Assembly (NCBI GenBank): GCA_900548385.1
Contig: URKJ01000023.1
Coordinates: 9,647-73,646, forward strand
Reading direction: 5' to 3'
Length of the DNA: 64,000 bases
DNA from: an uncultured bacterium
Lineage (GTDB): Bacteria; Verrucomicrobiota; Lentisphaeria; Victivallales; UBA1829
Part shown: in pieces, positions 52,442 through 61,085 of the stretch
Layout: each line of letters begins with the position of its first letter
How positions within the stretch are numbered: position 1 is the first letter of the stretch
Program-made: the position numbers and the translations under genes
Notes under the pieces: model-generated
What the model was told of the DNA's origin: nothing
The model's database searches: none
What the model saw: the letters and a program-made list of their open reading frames with translations, nothing else

Positions 52442-52831
52442 ATGAAAAAAGAAGCGGCACATATCCGGCGTGGACGGATCGGCGAGCGGATCGCACGGAA
52501 TTTTCTGGAGCGGCGCGGCTTTGAACTGTTGGAACGGAATCTCAAACTGCACAGTGCGGAAATTGACCTGCTGATGCGGGATGGTGCGACATTCGTGCTT
52601 GTCGAAGTCAAATCCGCACACTACCGGGGAGAGGATTATCATCCGGGTCTCAACTATTCCGATGAACAGAAGATACGCCAGCGGCGCGCCGTCCACGAGC
52701 TGATACGGAAATATGGCGACGCCGATTTCCCTTTCCGTCACGATCTGGTCGAAGTTTTCTTCGGACGCCTCTTTCCGGTAAAAATCGAACATTATCCCGA
52801 CTATTACCGTTATAAAAACTTGACAAATTGA
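52442..52831 (+). CDS. YraN/UPF0102 family protein
   Basis: 129 residues. RRGRIGERIARNFLERRGFELLERNLK, EIDLLMRDGATFVLVEVKSA (the E-x-K nuclease-like core) and KIRQRRAVHELI are the family features. The fold is that of a restriction-endonuclease-like protein; a Holliday-junction role has been proposed but is not firm. The start has AAGGA upstream. It lies between the GNAT-GrpB gene and the prs leader, with its own promoter. Confidence 0.88.
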   Translation: MKKEAAHIRRGRIGERIARNFLERRGFELLERNLKLHSAEIDLLMRDGATFVLVEVKSAHYRGEDYHPGLNYSDEQKIRQRRAVHELIRKYGDADFPFRHDLVEVFFGRLFPVKIEHYPDYYRYKNLTN

Positions 52832-52847
52832 AAAAATGCGCTAAATT
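52820..52847 (+). promoter_or_regulatory. Promoter of the structured prs leader
   Basis: TTGACA (52820-52825) and TAAATT (52842-52847) are 16 bp apart, so transcription should start near 52855. The -35 box overlaps the last codons of the YraN-like gene. Confidence 0.6.
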
Positions 52848-52854
52848 ATAGGCT

Positions 52855-52965
52855 TAGCACGAGAATTTCTGAACCTTGATCCGTTAAAGGATGCAAGTCC
52901 GCGCCGCGCAATGCGGAGGACATACCCGTAAGGTTGACTCCGGGCAAAAGCCGTTTTTGCTTTTT
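52855..52965 (+). ncRNA. Structured leader or small RNA upstream of prs, class unknown
   Basis: A 110-base RNA would run from the promoter to an intrinsic terminator at 52944-52965. It folds into ATCC/GGAT (52879-52882 with 52889-52892), a GTCC...CCGC-loop-GCGG...GGAC stem (52897-52921), a CCCG/CGGG stem (52925-52944) and the terminator hairpin GCAAAA/TTTTGC with five T residues. It could be a riboswitch or attenuator controlling prs (PRPP synthesis), or an independent small RNA. I tested it by eye against purine, PRPP/ykkC, TPP, cobalamin and SAM consensus patterns and found no full match. Confidence 0.5.
52944..52965 (+). terminator. Intrinsic terminator in the prs leader
   Basis: GCAAAA (52944-52949) and TTTTGC (52955-52960) pair around a 5-base loop, followed by five T residues. 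It sits about 90 bases before the prs start codon. Confidence 0.6.
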
Positions 52966-53055
52966 CCCCAGGAGGTTGCATGCTTCGTGATCCGGAATCG
53001 TTTTTCTCGTAAACGAATAAGGATTTCCATTCAACGGAGGCTATGCAGAGTCATT

Positions 53056-54018
53056 ATGGAAGGTAATGCAAGAGACATCAGACTGTACAGCGGTACAGCA
53101 AACCCGGAGCTGGCAAAATCGATTGCAAAATGTCTGGGGATGGAACTGGGGCATGTGAAGATCGAAAGATTCCCCGATGGTGAGGTTTTCGTTCAGTACA
53201 AAGACAATCTCCGCAATGCGGATATGTTCATCATTCAGCCGACCTGCAATCCGACCAATGAGAATCTCATGGAACTGCTGATCATGCTGGATGCCGCCCG
53301 CCGGGCTTCCGCCGCCCGTATCACCGCTGTGATTCCCTATTACGGCTATGCCCGGCAGGACCGCAAGGACCGTCCCCGTGTCCCCATCACCTCCAAGCTG
53401 GTTGCCAATCTGCTGGTCAGCGCCGGAGCGAACCGTGTTCTCGCAATGGACCTCCATGCGCAGCAGATTCAGGGTTTCTTCGATATTCCGGTGGATCATC
53501 TCTATGCTTCCCCCGTTTTCATCCAGTACCTGCGGGATGTGATCAAAGTCGATGAAGAATCCGTGATCGTCTCTCCCGATTCCGGCAGCGTCAAAATGGC
53601 GCACAGTTTTGCGGACCGCCTCAACTGCGGATTCGCCGTGATCGCCAAACGCCGCGTCAACGCCACGACAGTGGAATCCGCACACCTCGTCGGAGATGTC
53701 GACGGACGGTCCTGCGTGATTGTCGACGACCTGACTTCCACGGCGGGAACACTCTGCGCCGCGGCTGATCTGCTCAAACGCAAAGGCGCCGCCAAAGTCT
53801 ACGCCGTCGTTTCCCACAGTCTCCTGACGGATAAAGCGAGAACAAACCTGCTGAACAGCCCGATCGAACAGCTGATCACCACCAACTCCGTGCCGAACTC
53901 CTGCCACATCGAAGGCAAGCTGAAAGTTCTGTGCGTGGCTCCGCTGCTGGCGGAAGCGATCCGCCGCATTCACAACGGCGAATCGGTCTCGACCCTGTTC
54001 CGCGATCCGGAACAATAA
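53056..54018 (+). CDS. prs: Ribose-phosphate pyrophosphokinase
   Basis: 320 residues from ATG 53056, the start matching the family N-terminus (RLYSGTANPELAKSIAKCLG). GGAGG lies 15 bases upstream, a long gap, but no better in-frame start exists. Motifs: PYYGYARQDRK, DLHAQQIQGFF, and a PRPP loop VIVDDLTSTAGT (usual DDMIDTGGT). It makes PRPP for nucleotide, histidine and NAD synthesis. The structured leader with terminator in front suggests attenuation control. It heads the run of housekeeping genes. Confidence 0.95.
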   Translation: MEGNARDIRLYSGTANPELAKSIAKCLGMELGHVKIERFPDGEVFVQYKDNLRNADMFIIQPTCNPTNENLMELLIMLDAARRASAARITAVIPYYGYARQDRKDRPRVPITSKLVANLLVSAGANRVLAMDLHAQQIQGFFDIPVDHLYASPVFIQYLRDVIKVDEESVIVSPDSGSVKMAHSFADRLNCGFAVIAKRRVNATTVESAHLVGDVDGRSCVIVDDLTSTAGTLCAAADLLKRKGAAKVYAVVSHSLLTDKARTNLLNSPIEQLITTNSVPNSCHIEGKLKVLCVAPLLAEAIRRIHNGESVSTLFRDPEQ

Positions 54019-54065
54019 TTTGAAACTTGCTTATTCAAGCATTTTTATAAACGAAAGGAACAAGA

Positions 54066-54743
54066 ATGGCAAACAAAGTAAAGCATGTGCTCAATGTGAG
54101 CGACCGTGCCGTCAAAGGCAGCGCGGAAGCACGCAGAGTCAGAGCTCAGGGATTGATCCCGGCTGTTGTATACAGCAAGGGTGCCGCCGGCAGAGCGATC
54201 TCCGTCAAGGCCCCGGAATGGGAAGCTCTTTCCCAGCACGAATTCAACATCGTCACCCTCCAGTTTGAAGGCGGCGAAGAAGTCCGCGCTCTCCTGAAAG
54301 AGACGCAGAGAAACTTCATCAAGGGAACCACCAGCCACATCGACTTTCTCGAAATCCGCAAGGATGTCGCGATCGAAGCCGAACTGCCGATCCATCCCGG
54401 ATTCGAACAGCCGGTCGGCTGCTCCAGAGGCGGACTCCTTGAACAGGTTCTCCACACCCTCAAAGTGGAAGCTCTGCCCGATGCCCTCCCGGAACTGATC
54501 GAAGTCAATGTCGCCGCAATGAACGTCGGTGATGTGATCCACGTTTCCGACCTCGTTCTCCCGGAAGGCGTCAAAGCCAAATCCCACGGCGAACTGGTTG
54601 TCTTTGAAGTCGTCGACTCCGCAGCGATGGCGGAAGATGTCCCGGCAGCCGAACCCGCTGAAAACGCCGCGGAACCGGAGATCGTCGGAGCGAAGGAAAA
54701 GGCTGAAAAAGCCGCGGAACGCGAAGAGGCCAAGAAGAAATAA
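54066..54743 (+). CDS. rplY: 50S ribosomal protein L25/CTC
   Basis: 225 residues; AAAGGAACAAG precedes the ATG. The N-terminal L25 domain binds 5S rRNA (GSAEARRVRAQGLIPAVVYSKG), and a CTC-type C-terminal domain (LPIHPGFEQPVG, LPELIEVNVAAMNVGD) follows. An Ala/Glu/Lys-rich tail ends the protein. It lies between prs and pth, the common order prs-rplY-pth. Confidence 0.95.
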   Translation: MANKVKHVLNVSDRAVKGSAEARRVRAQGLIPAVVYSKGAAGRAISVKAPEWEALSQHEFNIVTLQFEGGEEVRALLKETQRNFIKGTTSHIDFLEIRKDVAIEAELPIHPGFEQPVGCSRGGLLEQVLHTLKVEALPDALPELIEVNVAAMNVGDVIHVSDLVLPEGVKAKSHGELVVFEVVDSAAMAEDVPAAEPAENAAEPEIVGAKEKAEKAAEREEAKKK

Positions 54744-54757
54744 ATCCGGTCCGGTCT

Positions 54758-55378
54758 ATGTCGCGTATGGAGGAAACAGAATGCCGGCTGATCGTCGGCA
54801 TCGGAAATCCGGGAACGGAATATGCCGGAACGAAGCACAATGCGGGTTTCGAAGTGATCGACCGTTTCCTGCGGAAATATCCGACAATGTTTTCTCCGCG
54901 GCGTGCGCGTAATGCGAACGCCTGGGAAGGACGCTTCGGCGGCAGAAATGTCATTCTGATGAAGCCCCTGACCTATGTGAACCTGAGCGGCGACGCGGTT
55001 CTCCCTCTGATGAAAAGCGAGAACCTCGTTCCGGCGGAGATCCTGATCGTCTATGATGATATTGATCTCACAGTCGGACGGCTCAGGATCCGGAAAAACG
55101 GCGGCAGTGCGGGACATAACGGAATGAAATCCATTATTGAAGCACTGAAGTCGGAAGCCTTTCCCCGTCTCCGGGTCGGGATCGGCGATGAACATTCGAA
55201 GCGCAGAGCGGATTACGTTCTGACTTCATTCGAGGGCGCGGAGAAAGAGAGTTTTGAAAAAGCTCTCGACAAAGCCGTCGAAGCCGTTGAATTGCTGCTG
55301 AGACGCGGCATTTCGATGGCGATGAATCAATACAATTCCACGGATTGCAGCCTTTCCGCGGAAGAGAAAACGAACTGA
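54758..55378 (+). CDS. pth: Peptidyl-tRNA hydrolase
   Basis: 206 residues. GIGNPGTEYAGTKHNAG has the catalytic His27 and Asn17; KPLTYVNLSGDAV and DDIDLTVGRLRIRKNGGSAGHNG complete the family. It recycles peptidyl-tRNA. The true start may be ATG 54758 or the in-frame ATG at 54767; neither has a clear ribosome binding site. It lies in the prs-rplY-pth-rpsF order. Confidence 0.95.
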   Translation: MSRMEETECRLIVGIGNPGTEYAGTKHNAGFEVIDRFLRKYPTMFSPRRARNANAWEGRFGGRNVILMKPLTYVNLSGDAVLPLMKSENLVPAEILIVYDDIDLTVGRLRIRKNGGSAGHNGMKSIIEALKSEAFPRLRVGIGDEHSKRRADYVLTSFEGAEKESFEKALDKAVEAVELLLRRGISMAMNQYNSTDCSLSAEEKTN

Positions 55379-55419
55379 ATTTTGAAAATGACTAAAACAC
55401 ACCAACAGGAGGTGGAGTC

Positions 55420-55749
55420 TTGAAAAAGTATGAGGCAATTTTCATCCTCGACATCCGCAAAGTCGATGATGAAGGAAAAGGATTCTCCGAAGAATTCGGC
55501 AAGAATCTTGAGAGCTGGGGCGGCAAACTTGTGGAAGCCAATCCGATGGGTCGCAAGCAGTTTGCCCGCGAAATCAACAAGCGCAAAGCCGGTATCTACT
55601 GGGATTATGTGTTCGAACTCGATCCGCTGAAAGTGGCGCAGATCCGCACCCAGTACAAACTCGACGAGCGTCTGATCCGACTCATGATCGTAAACTTCGA
55701 GCGTCCCGAAGGCGTGCCGGCAATCTCCGGCGCCACACTGGCGGACTGA
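55420..55749 (+). CDS. rpsF: 30S ribosomal protein S6, TTG start
   Basis: 109 residues. The start is TTG at 55420, after CAGGAGGTGGAGTC; the only nearby ATG is out of frame. KKYEAIFILDIRK opens the protein and RLIRLMIVNFERPEG closes the domain. S6 binds S18 and 16S rRNA. It begins the classic rpsF-ssb-rpsR-rplI cluster. Confidence 0.95.
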   Translation: MKKYEAIFILDIRKVDDEGKGFSEEFGKNLESWGGKLVEANPMGRKQFAREINKRKAGIYWDYVFELDPLKVAQIRTQYKLDERLIRLMIVNFERPEGVPAISGATLAD

Positions 55750-55780
55750 TCCAAACCATTCACTCAGAGGAGAATCGAAT

Positions 55781-56377
55781 ATGGCATCTTTCAACAAGGT
55801 CCTTCTTATGGGCAATCTGACCCGTAAGCCTGAACTGCGGTATACTCCGTCCGGAATGGCGGTGTGCGAATTCACGATCGCAGTCAACAGACGATTCGCT
55901 CAGGGTAATGAAACAAAAGAAGATACCTGCTTTGTGGATATTACCGTGTGGGACCGCCAGGCGGATAACTGCAGCAAGTATCTCGATAAAGGCTCCTCTG
56001 TCTTCATCGAAGGTCGTCTTCAACTTGACCGCTGGATCGACAAGAACGATCAGAAACAGCGTTCCAGACTCCGCGTCGTCGCCGAAAACGTCCAGTTCAT
56101 CGGCGCACGCCGCGAGGGCGGAGCTCCGGGCGATTACGGCGACGGACAATCCTATGCCCGTCGTCAGCCGGATGATCAGCAGTATGCTCCGGATGCAATG
56201 CCGCAGCAGTACGGCCGTCCGCGTCAGCAGTACGGGCAGCAGGGCGGGATTCCTCCGCAGATGCCTGCCGCGCCGTCCTATGAACAGCAGCAGCCCTACT
56301 CCCGCTCGGTTCCGCCGCCGGATATGAACGATGGAACGAATAACGTTCAGGGAATTGAAGACGATATCCCCTTTTGA
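55781..56377 (+). CDS. ssb: Single-stranded DNA-binding protein
   Basis: 198 residues. OB-fold domain about 1-110 (FNKVLLMGNLTRKPELRYTPSGMAVCEFTIAVNRR, FVDITVWDRQADNCSKYLDKG, RLRVVAENVQFI), a Gln/Pro/Tyr-rich linker (SYARRQPDDQQYAPD...) and an acidic tip GIEDDIPF that binds repair and replication partners. RBS AGAGGAGAA upstream. Normal Ssb architecture. Confidence 0.97.
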   Translation: MASFNKVLLMGNLTRKPELRYTPSGMAVCEFTIAVNRRFAQGNETKEDTCFVDITVWDRQADNCSKYLDKGSSVFIEGRLQLDRWIDKNDQKQRSRLRVVAENVQFIGARREGGAPGDYGDGQSYARRQPDDQQYAPDAMPQQYGRPRQQYGQQGGIPPQMPAAPSYEQQQPYSRSVPPPDMNDGTNNVQGIEDDIPF

Positions 56378-56417
56378 TCAACACAAGTGAAAATACCATA
56401 AAACAGGAGTTTTATAA

Positions 56418-56657
56418 ATGGCAATGGTCCAGAACAAAAAACGTCGCATGAAAAGACGTATCGCAAAGCCGAAAATTTGCAGACTTTGCGAAAACAAAAT
56501 CGCATACATCGATTTCAAGGATGCCGAACTTCTCAAGAAGTTCCAGACGGAAAAAGGCCGTATTCTTCCGCGCCGCATTACAGGTACCTGCCTGAAGCAT
56601 CAGAAGATGCTCGCAGTCGCCGTCAAGAGAGCAAGAATCGTCAGCCTCGTTCTCTAG
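56418..56657 (+). CDS. rpsR: 30S ribosomal protein S18
   Basis: 79 residues; AACAGGAG precedes the ATG. A basic N-terminus, KICRLCENKIAYIDFKDAELLKKF and RRITGTCLKHQKMLAVAVKRARIVSLV match S18. The two Cys in CRLC plus the later Cys give a C+ type zinc-linked form. It lies between ssb and rplI as usual. Confidence 0.96.
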   Translation: MAMVQNKKRRMKRRIAKPKICRLCENKIAYIDFKDAELLKKFQTEKGRILPRRITGTCLKHQKMLAVAVKRARIVSLVL

Positions 56658-56690
56658 TTTTAACCTCTTAAACAATAAGGAAGACTAATT

Positions 56691-57143
56691 ATGGCCTCCA
56701 TGAAATTGATCCTTCTTCAGGACGTCGAAGACCTCGGTCTCGCCGGTGAGGAAGTCCATGTTGCTCCCGGATATGCAAGAAATTTTCTCCTTCCGAGAAA
56801 GCTTGCTTCCGTCGCTACCACGGCGGCACTCAGACAGCTTGCCGCGCACAAGGAAAAAATTGAAGAACAGCGCAAAGCCGAGCTTGAAGCAGCTCAGGCC
56901 ATCGCCGCCAAACTGCAGGCTCTTGCCGTTGAACTTCACCTTCAGGCTTCCGACGACGGACACCTCTTCGGTTCCGTTACCGACCGCATGATCGCGGACG
57001 CGATCGCCGCTCTCGGCGTGACCGTTTCCCATCAGAGAATCCATCTGGATTCCCAGATCCGCTCCTGCGGCGAATACGTCGTTGCCGTCAAACTGCACCA
57101 GAAGGTTATCGTTGACGTCAAAGTCAACGTGGTCCGTGCGTAA
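56691..57143 (+). CDS. rplI: 50S ribosomal protein L9
   Basis: 150 residues. N-terminal domain MKLILLQDVEDLGLAGEEVHVAPGYARNFLLPRKLA, a long connecting helix (AAHKEKIEEQRKAELEAAQA), and the C-terminal rRNA-binding domain (GHLFGSVTDRMIADAIAALG). It overlaps dnaB by one base (TAATG). Confidence 0.96.
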   Translation: MASMKLILLQDVEDLGLAGEEVHVAPGYARNFLLPRKLASVATTAALRQLAAHKEKIEEQRKAELEAAQAIAAKLQALAVELHLQASDDGHLFGSVTDRMIADAIAALGVTVSHQRIHLDSQIRSCGEYVVAVKLHQKVIVDVKVNVVRA

Positions 57144-58711
57144 TGCCCGACCCCGTGCAACAGAACGCAGCCGGAACACTTGCTCCGGCTGCGGCAGATT
57201 ACCGTCCGCGAACGCTGAAAATTGCGTCCGCGGATGCTCTGCCTTTTGATCTTGAAGCGGAAAAATCCGTTCTCTCCGCCGTTTTTCTTGATCCAACCAA
57301 TTTCACAACCGTCTCCTCCATCCTCGGCAGCGTTGCCTCCGCCGACAATAAAAAGAAAAAATCCGTCCGGGAAAACACGCCTGCCATCGGCAATCCTTTC
57401 TTCCGCCGTGTCGCTTCGACCATGTTTCATGAGCCCATGCACGCCGCCATTTACGAGGCGATGCTGAACCTTTCCGAAGGAAAACTGGCAATCGACGTGC
57501 TTTCGGTCAGCGACTGGCTCACCCGTGCCGGGCGGCTGGAGATGATCGGCGGTCTCGAAGCTCTGCTGGAGCTTCAAACCTATATCGTCAGCGCAGCGCA
57601 TCTTGAATCGTGGTGCCATCTGCTCCGCGACTACGCCATGCTGCGCGAAATGATGAGAACCTGCTCCATGTCTCTCGACCTTTGCAAGCAGGGACATGAA
57701 AACATCAAGGAACTTCTTGATTCCGTCGAATCCGAAATCTTTCAGGTCAGAAACAAATTCGTGCAGTCCGAGATTGTCGAACTGCGTTCTCTGCTGAAAG
57801 AGGTGTTCGACGACCTGCAGAAGATCGCTCAGCATCAGACCACTCCCGGCATCCCCACGGAATTTCCCGACCTGGACCGTCTGATCGGCGGTGGTCTGAA
57901 ACCCGGTGAAATGTTTGTACTCGCCGCCCGTCCCTCCATTGGAAAAACCGCTTTAGCTCTGAATATCATCCGCAATATCATCAACCGTGAAACGGATGGT
58001 CCGAAAAGCCGGAAAAAAGTGGCGTTCTTCTCTCTGGAAATGACGGATAAGCAGATCATTCAGCGTCTCCTCTGCACCGAAGCGAAAGTGCCGCTTTCCG
58101 CCATTTACGAAGGTTCGCTTCAGACAGCCGATACCCTGCGTCTCGGCGCCGCGGTGGACAGTCTCCGCAAAGCGAATCTGTTCATCGACTCCACCAGTGC
58201 GATTTCCGTTTTCGAACTGCGGGCGAAAGCACGCAAAATGAAAGAACTGAACGGTATTGACCTCATCGTCATCGACTACCTCCAGCTGATGCGGGCGGGC
58301 GACCGTTCCGCCGAGAGCCGTCAGGTGGAAGTCGCCGCGATCTCCGGCGGCCTGAAAGCCATTGCAAAGGAACTGAATATCCCCGTTCTGGTCCTTGCAC
58401 AGTTGAGCCGTGAATCGGAAAAAGCGACCAATCCGAAAGAAAACCCCCTTCCGAAACTGAGCCATCTGCGTGAGTCGGGTGCGATTGAGCAGGACGCCGA
58501 CGTGGTCGTCTTCCTGCACCGCAACCGGGATGAATCCAAGGAAAACAATGCGGAAGATCAGAGAGACGGCATCAAATCCATGCTGATCGTGGAAAAGAAC
58601 CGTAACGGCAGAACCGGTATTGTCAACATGCGCTTCATCCCGCAGCTCATGGAATTCCGTTGCATCGAACATAAATACGATAAGGAAGATATTCCAGTCA
58701 AGAAAGAGTAA
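57143..58711 (+). CDS. dnaB: Replicative DNA helicase
   Basis: 522 residues. The N-terminal domain (LEAEKSVLSAVFLDP) has an insert of about 30 residues around SADNKKKKSVREN compared with E. coli DnaB. Walker A is RPSIGKTALALN, Walker B IDLIVIDYLQLM, then LSRESEKATNPKENPLPKLSHLRESGAIEQDADVV. It unwinds DNA at forks. It is coupled to rplI and 23 bases ahead of bamA. Confidence 0.97.
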   Translation: MPDPVQQNAAGTLAPAAADYRPRTLKIASADALPFDLEAEKSVLSAVFLDPTNFTTVSSILGSVASADNKKKKSVRENTPAIGNPFFRRVASTMFHEPMHAAIYEAMLNLSEGKLAIDVLSVSDWLTRAGRLEMIGGLEALLELQTYIVSAAHLESWCHLLRDYAMLREMMRTCSMSLDLCKQGHENIKELLDSVESEIFQVRNKFVQSEIVELRSLLKEVFDDLQKIAQHQTTPGIPTEFPDLDRLIGGGLKPGEMFVLAARPSIGKTALALNIIRNIINRETDGPKSRKKVAFFSLEMTDKQIIQRLLCTEAKVPLSAIYEGSLQTADTLRLGAAVDSLRKANLFIDSTSAISVFELRAKARKMKELNGIDLIVIDYLQLMRAGDRSAESRQVEVAAISGGLKAIAKELNIPVLVLAQLSRESEKATNPKENPLPKLSHLRESGAIEQDADVVVFLHRNRDESKENNAEDQRDGIKSMLIVEKNRNGRTGIVNMRFIPQLMEFRCIEHKYDKEDIPVKKE

Positions 58712-58734
58712 AATAACAGGAGCCTCCCCCCGAA

Positions 58735-61038
58735 ATGAAAAAAGACAGCCTGATCGTTTTTTGCGCCTGTTTTTTCTGCTGCTCCGCGGCGTTTGCACAG
58801 GAATTGAAATCCGTTACTTTTGAACAGCCCGACAACAGCCGGTTTGCCGACGACGTATTCCGTATGAACGTTCAAAGCAGAAAAGGAGCCGTATACGACG
58901 AACGCGTCGTAAATGACGACATCAAGCGTCTTCATTCCACCGGCTTCTTCTCCGACGTTGTCGCTGAAACGAAAAAGAACCCGGACGGCACCATCGACCT
59001 CATCTTCCGCATTGCCCCGAAAGCCGTCATCAAAGAGGTGAAGATCATCGGCAACGAAAAATATGATGCGGACAAACTGCGTGAACAGATCACGGTCACA
59101 GCCGGAGGAATGCTGAACGACAAACGTCTGATCGACTCAGCCAACGCTTTGCGTAAATTCTATGCGGACCGCGGCCACAACGATGCCAAAGTCGATCCCC
59201 GCTTCATTACGGAAAAAGACGGTACCGTGACCGTGGAGTTCCGGATCAAAGAAAACCTGAAACAGAAAATCGAACGGGTCGTGTTCACCGGAGCTACCGT
59301 TTTTCCGGAATCCGAATTGAAAAGCAGTATTATGAACCAGCACTCATGGCTGCACTGGATCCCGTTCCTTGACCTCGGTCTGCTCAACAAAAGGGAACTC
59401 GAAAACGATGCGGTCCGCCTCCGCGAACTCTACTGGACGAAAGGGTATCTTGATTTCAACATCAAGGAAACCCGTCTGCACGTCAACGAACAGAAACCGG
59501 ATTTTGTAACCGTGGAATTTATCGTCGACGAAGGCGAACCCTATAACATCGGCAACGTCTCCATCACCGGTAATCAGCGTTTGAAAACCGAGGAACTGAC
59601 GCCGCTTCTGACGCTGAAAAAAGGCGATGTCTTCAGCAGCACGGCCGAGCGCGCCACCGTTCAGGCGATCGACGACCGTTATTCGCCGATGGGATATGCG
59701 GATCTGCTCTGCCGCGTCAACCGCATTCCCGATTATCTGAACCATACGGTTGATCTTGTCGTGGACATTAACGAAGGCAAACCGTATAAGGTCCGCGAAA
59801 TTTTCATCTCCGGCAACAAATGGACCAAAGACCATGTGATCCGGCGCGAACTGGCGATCCAGCCGGATGATCCGGTGGACAAACATCTGATCGACGCATC
59901 CCGCTCCCGCCTGCTGGGAATGGGCTACTTCAATAAAGTCGATGCCGTTTCGATCAGTTCCCCGGAAGCGGATAAAAAAGATATTGACATCAAAGTCGAA
60001 GAAAAGAATTATCTGAACGCCAAAATCGGAGCCGGCTGGTCGGATACCGACAGCCTTGCCGGTATGCTTGAACTGACGCATTCGAACCTCGACATTCTGG
60101 ATCCGCGCAACTACTTCATGGGTGGCGGACAACGGGCGCGGCTGCTGGCGATGTACGGTATCGAACGTTATAATTTCGAAGCGGATTTCACGGAACCGTG
60201 GCTGTTCGGGATTCAGCTCCGCTGGGATGTGTCCGGTTATTTCCGCAATGTGGAATATAAAGACTGGGAAGAACAGCGAATCGGTGTGACGACCTCGCTG
60301 ACCAAACGCATTTTTGACGACTTCACCACGATCAGCGGCGGTTATACATTCGAACACGTCCGTGTGCACCACATGTCCAAACACATGTCGGAAATCTTCC
60401 AGAAAGAAAAAGGCGGAAGCTATGTTGGACGCATTCACCTGACACTCGACCGCGACACCCGTGACAACGCCATGGATCCGACTTCCGGCTATATGGTCAA
60501 CCTGCTGGCCTCGGTTTCCACGGAACTTCTCGGCGGCTCCGAAAACTACTACCGGTTGGAACTGAAAGGAATCAACTACTATTCGTTCTTCGACAAGATG
60601 TTTGTCTGGTCACTCGGAGCGAAAATCGGCATGATCGGTTCCATCGGAGGCTGGAAGAAAGATCCGCCGATCTACGAACGTTACTTCCTCGGAAGCGGCG
60701 ACACGGTCCGCGGCTTCCCCTATCGCTCGATCGGTCCGGTGGATAAGAACAAGGATAATTACGGAGGCGATTTCATGTACCTCCTCACGACGGAAATCAC
60801 GCACCCGATCTGGAACTTCATCCGCGGTGCGGTATTTGTCGATGTCGGCGATGCGACCCACTCCCGGTTTGGACCGTTCAACAGCCCCAACATCGGTATC
60901 GGTTACGGGCTGCGGATCAAACTCCCGGTGGTCAACGCCCCGATCAAACTGGACCTTGCCTATCCGGTGCTGAACAACCAGAAAGGCGTTTCCAACAGCC
61001 TCCGGTTCCACTTCAACATGGGCTTCTCCATGTTCTGA
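58735..61038 (+). CDS. bamA: Outer membrane assembly factor BamA
   Basis: 767 residues with a signal peptide (IVFCACFFCCSAAFA). Five POTRA repeats fill residues about 25-400 (VKEVKIIGNEKYDADKLREQI and similar), then a 16-strand barrel with the lid-loop VRGFPYRSIGP and a C-terminal aromatic F (FNMGFSMF). It inserts beta-barrel proteins in the outer membrane. Its position straight after dnaB is unusual; bamA more often sits with skp and lpx genes. Confidence 0.95.
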   Translation: MKKDSLIVFCACFFCCSAAFAQELKSVTFEQPDNSRFADDVFRMNVQSRKGAVYDERVVNDDIKRLHSTGFFSDVVAETKKNPDGTIDLIFRIAPKAVIKEVKIIGNEKYDADKLREQITVTAGGMLNDKRLIDSANALRKFYADRGHNDAKVDPRFITEKDGTVTVEFRIKENLKQKIERVVFTGATVFPESELKSSIMNQHSWLHWIPFLDLGLLNKRELENDAVRLRELYWTKGYLDFNIKETRLHVNEQKPDFVTVEFIVDEGEPYNIGNVSITGNQRLKTEELTPLLTLKKGDVFSSTAERATVQAIDDRYSPMGYADLLCRVNRIPDYLNHTVDLVVDINEGKPYKVREIFISGNKWTKDHVIRRELAIQPDDPVDKHLIDASRSRLLGMGYFNKVDAVSISSPEADKKDIDIKVEEKNYLNAKIGAGWSDTDSLAGMLELTHSNLDILDPRNYFMGGGQRARLLAMYGIERYNFEADFTEPWLFGIQLRWDVSGYFRNVEYKDWEEQRIGVTTSLTKRIFDDFTTISGGYTFEHVRVHHMSKHMSEIFQKEKGGSYVGRIHLTLDRDTRDNAMDPTSGYMVNLLASVSTELLGGSENYYRLELKGINYYSFFDKMFVWSLGAKIGMIGSIGGWKKDPPIYERYFLGSGDTVRGFPYRSIGPVDKNKDNYGGDFMYLLTTEITHPIWNFIRGAVFVDVGDATHSRFGPFNSPNIGIGYGLRIKLPVVNAPIKLDLAYPVLNNQKGVSNSLRFHFNMGFSMF

Positions 61039-61046
61039 TCCAGGGA

Positions 61047-61078
61047 TGAAAACCCCGGCCTTATGCCGGGGCTTTTCA
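61047..61078. terminator. Bidirectional terminator
   Basis: CCCCGGC (61053-61059) and GCCGGGG (61065-61071) form a strong stem, with flanking AAAA and TTTT acting as U-tracts on both strands. It ends bamA rightward and the FAD oxidoreductase gene leftward. Confidence 0.9.
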
Positions 61079-61085
61079 TTACCTT

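Noticed and set aside
52869..52900. Resemblance of the prs leader to the 3' half of a TPP riboswitch (TGAACCTTGATCCGTTAA)
   Set aside because: The matching 5' half with its CTGAGA element is absent and the distances do not fit; the similarity is short.
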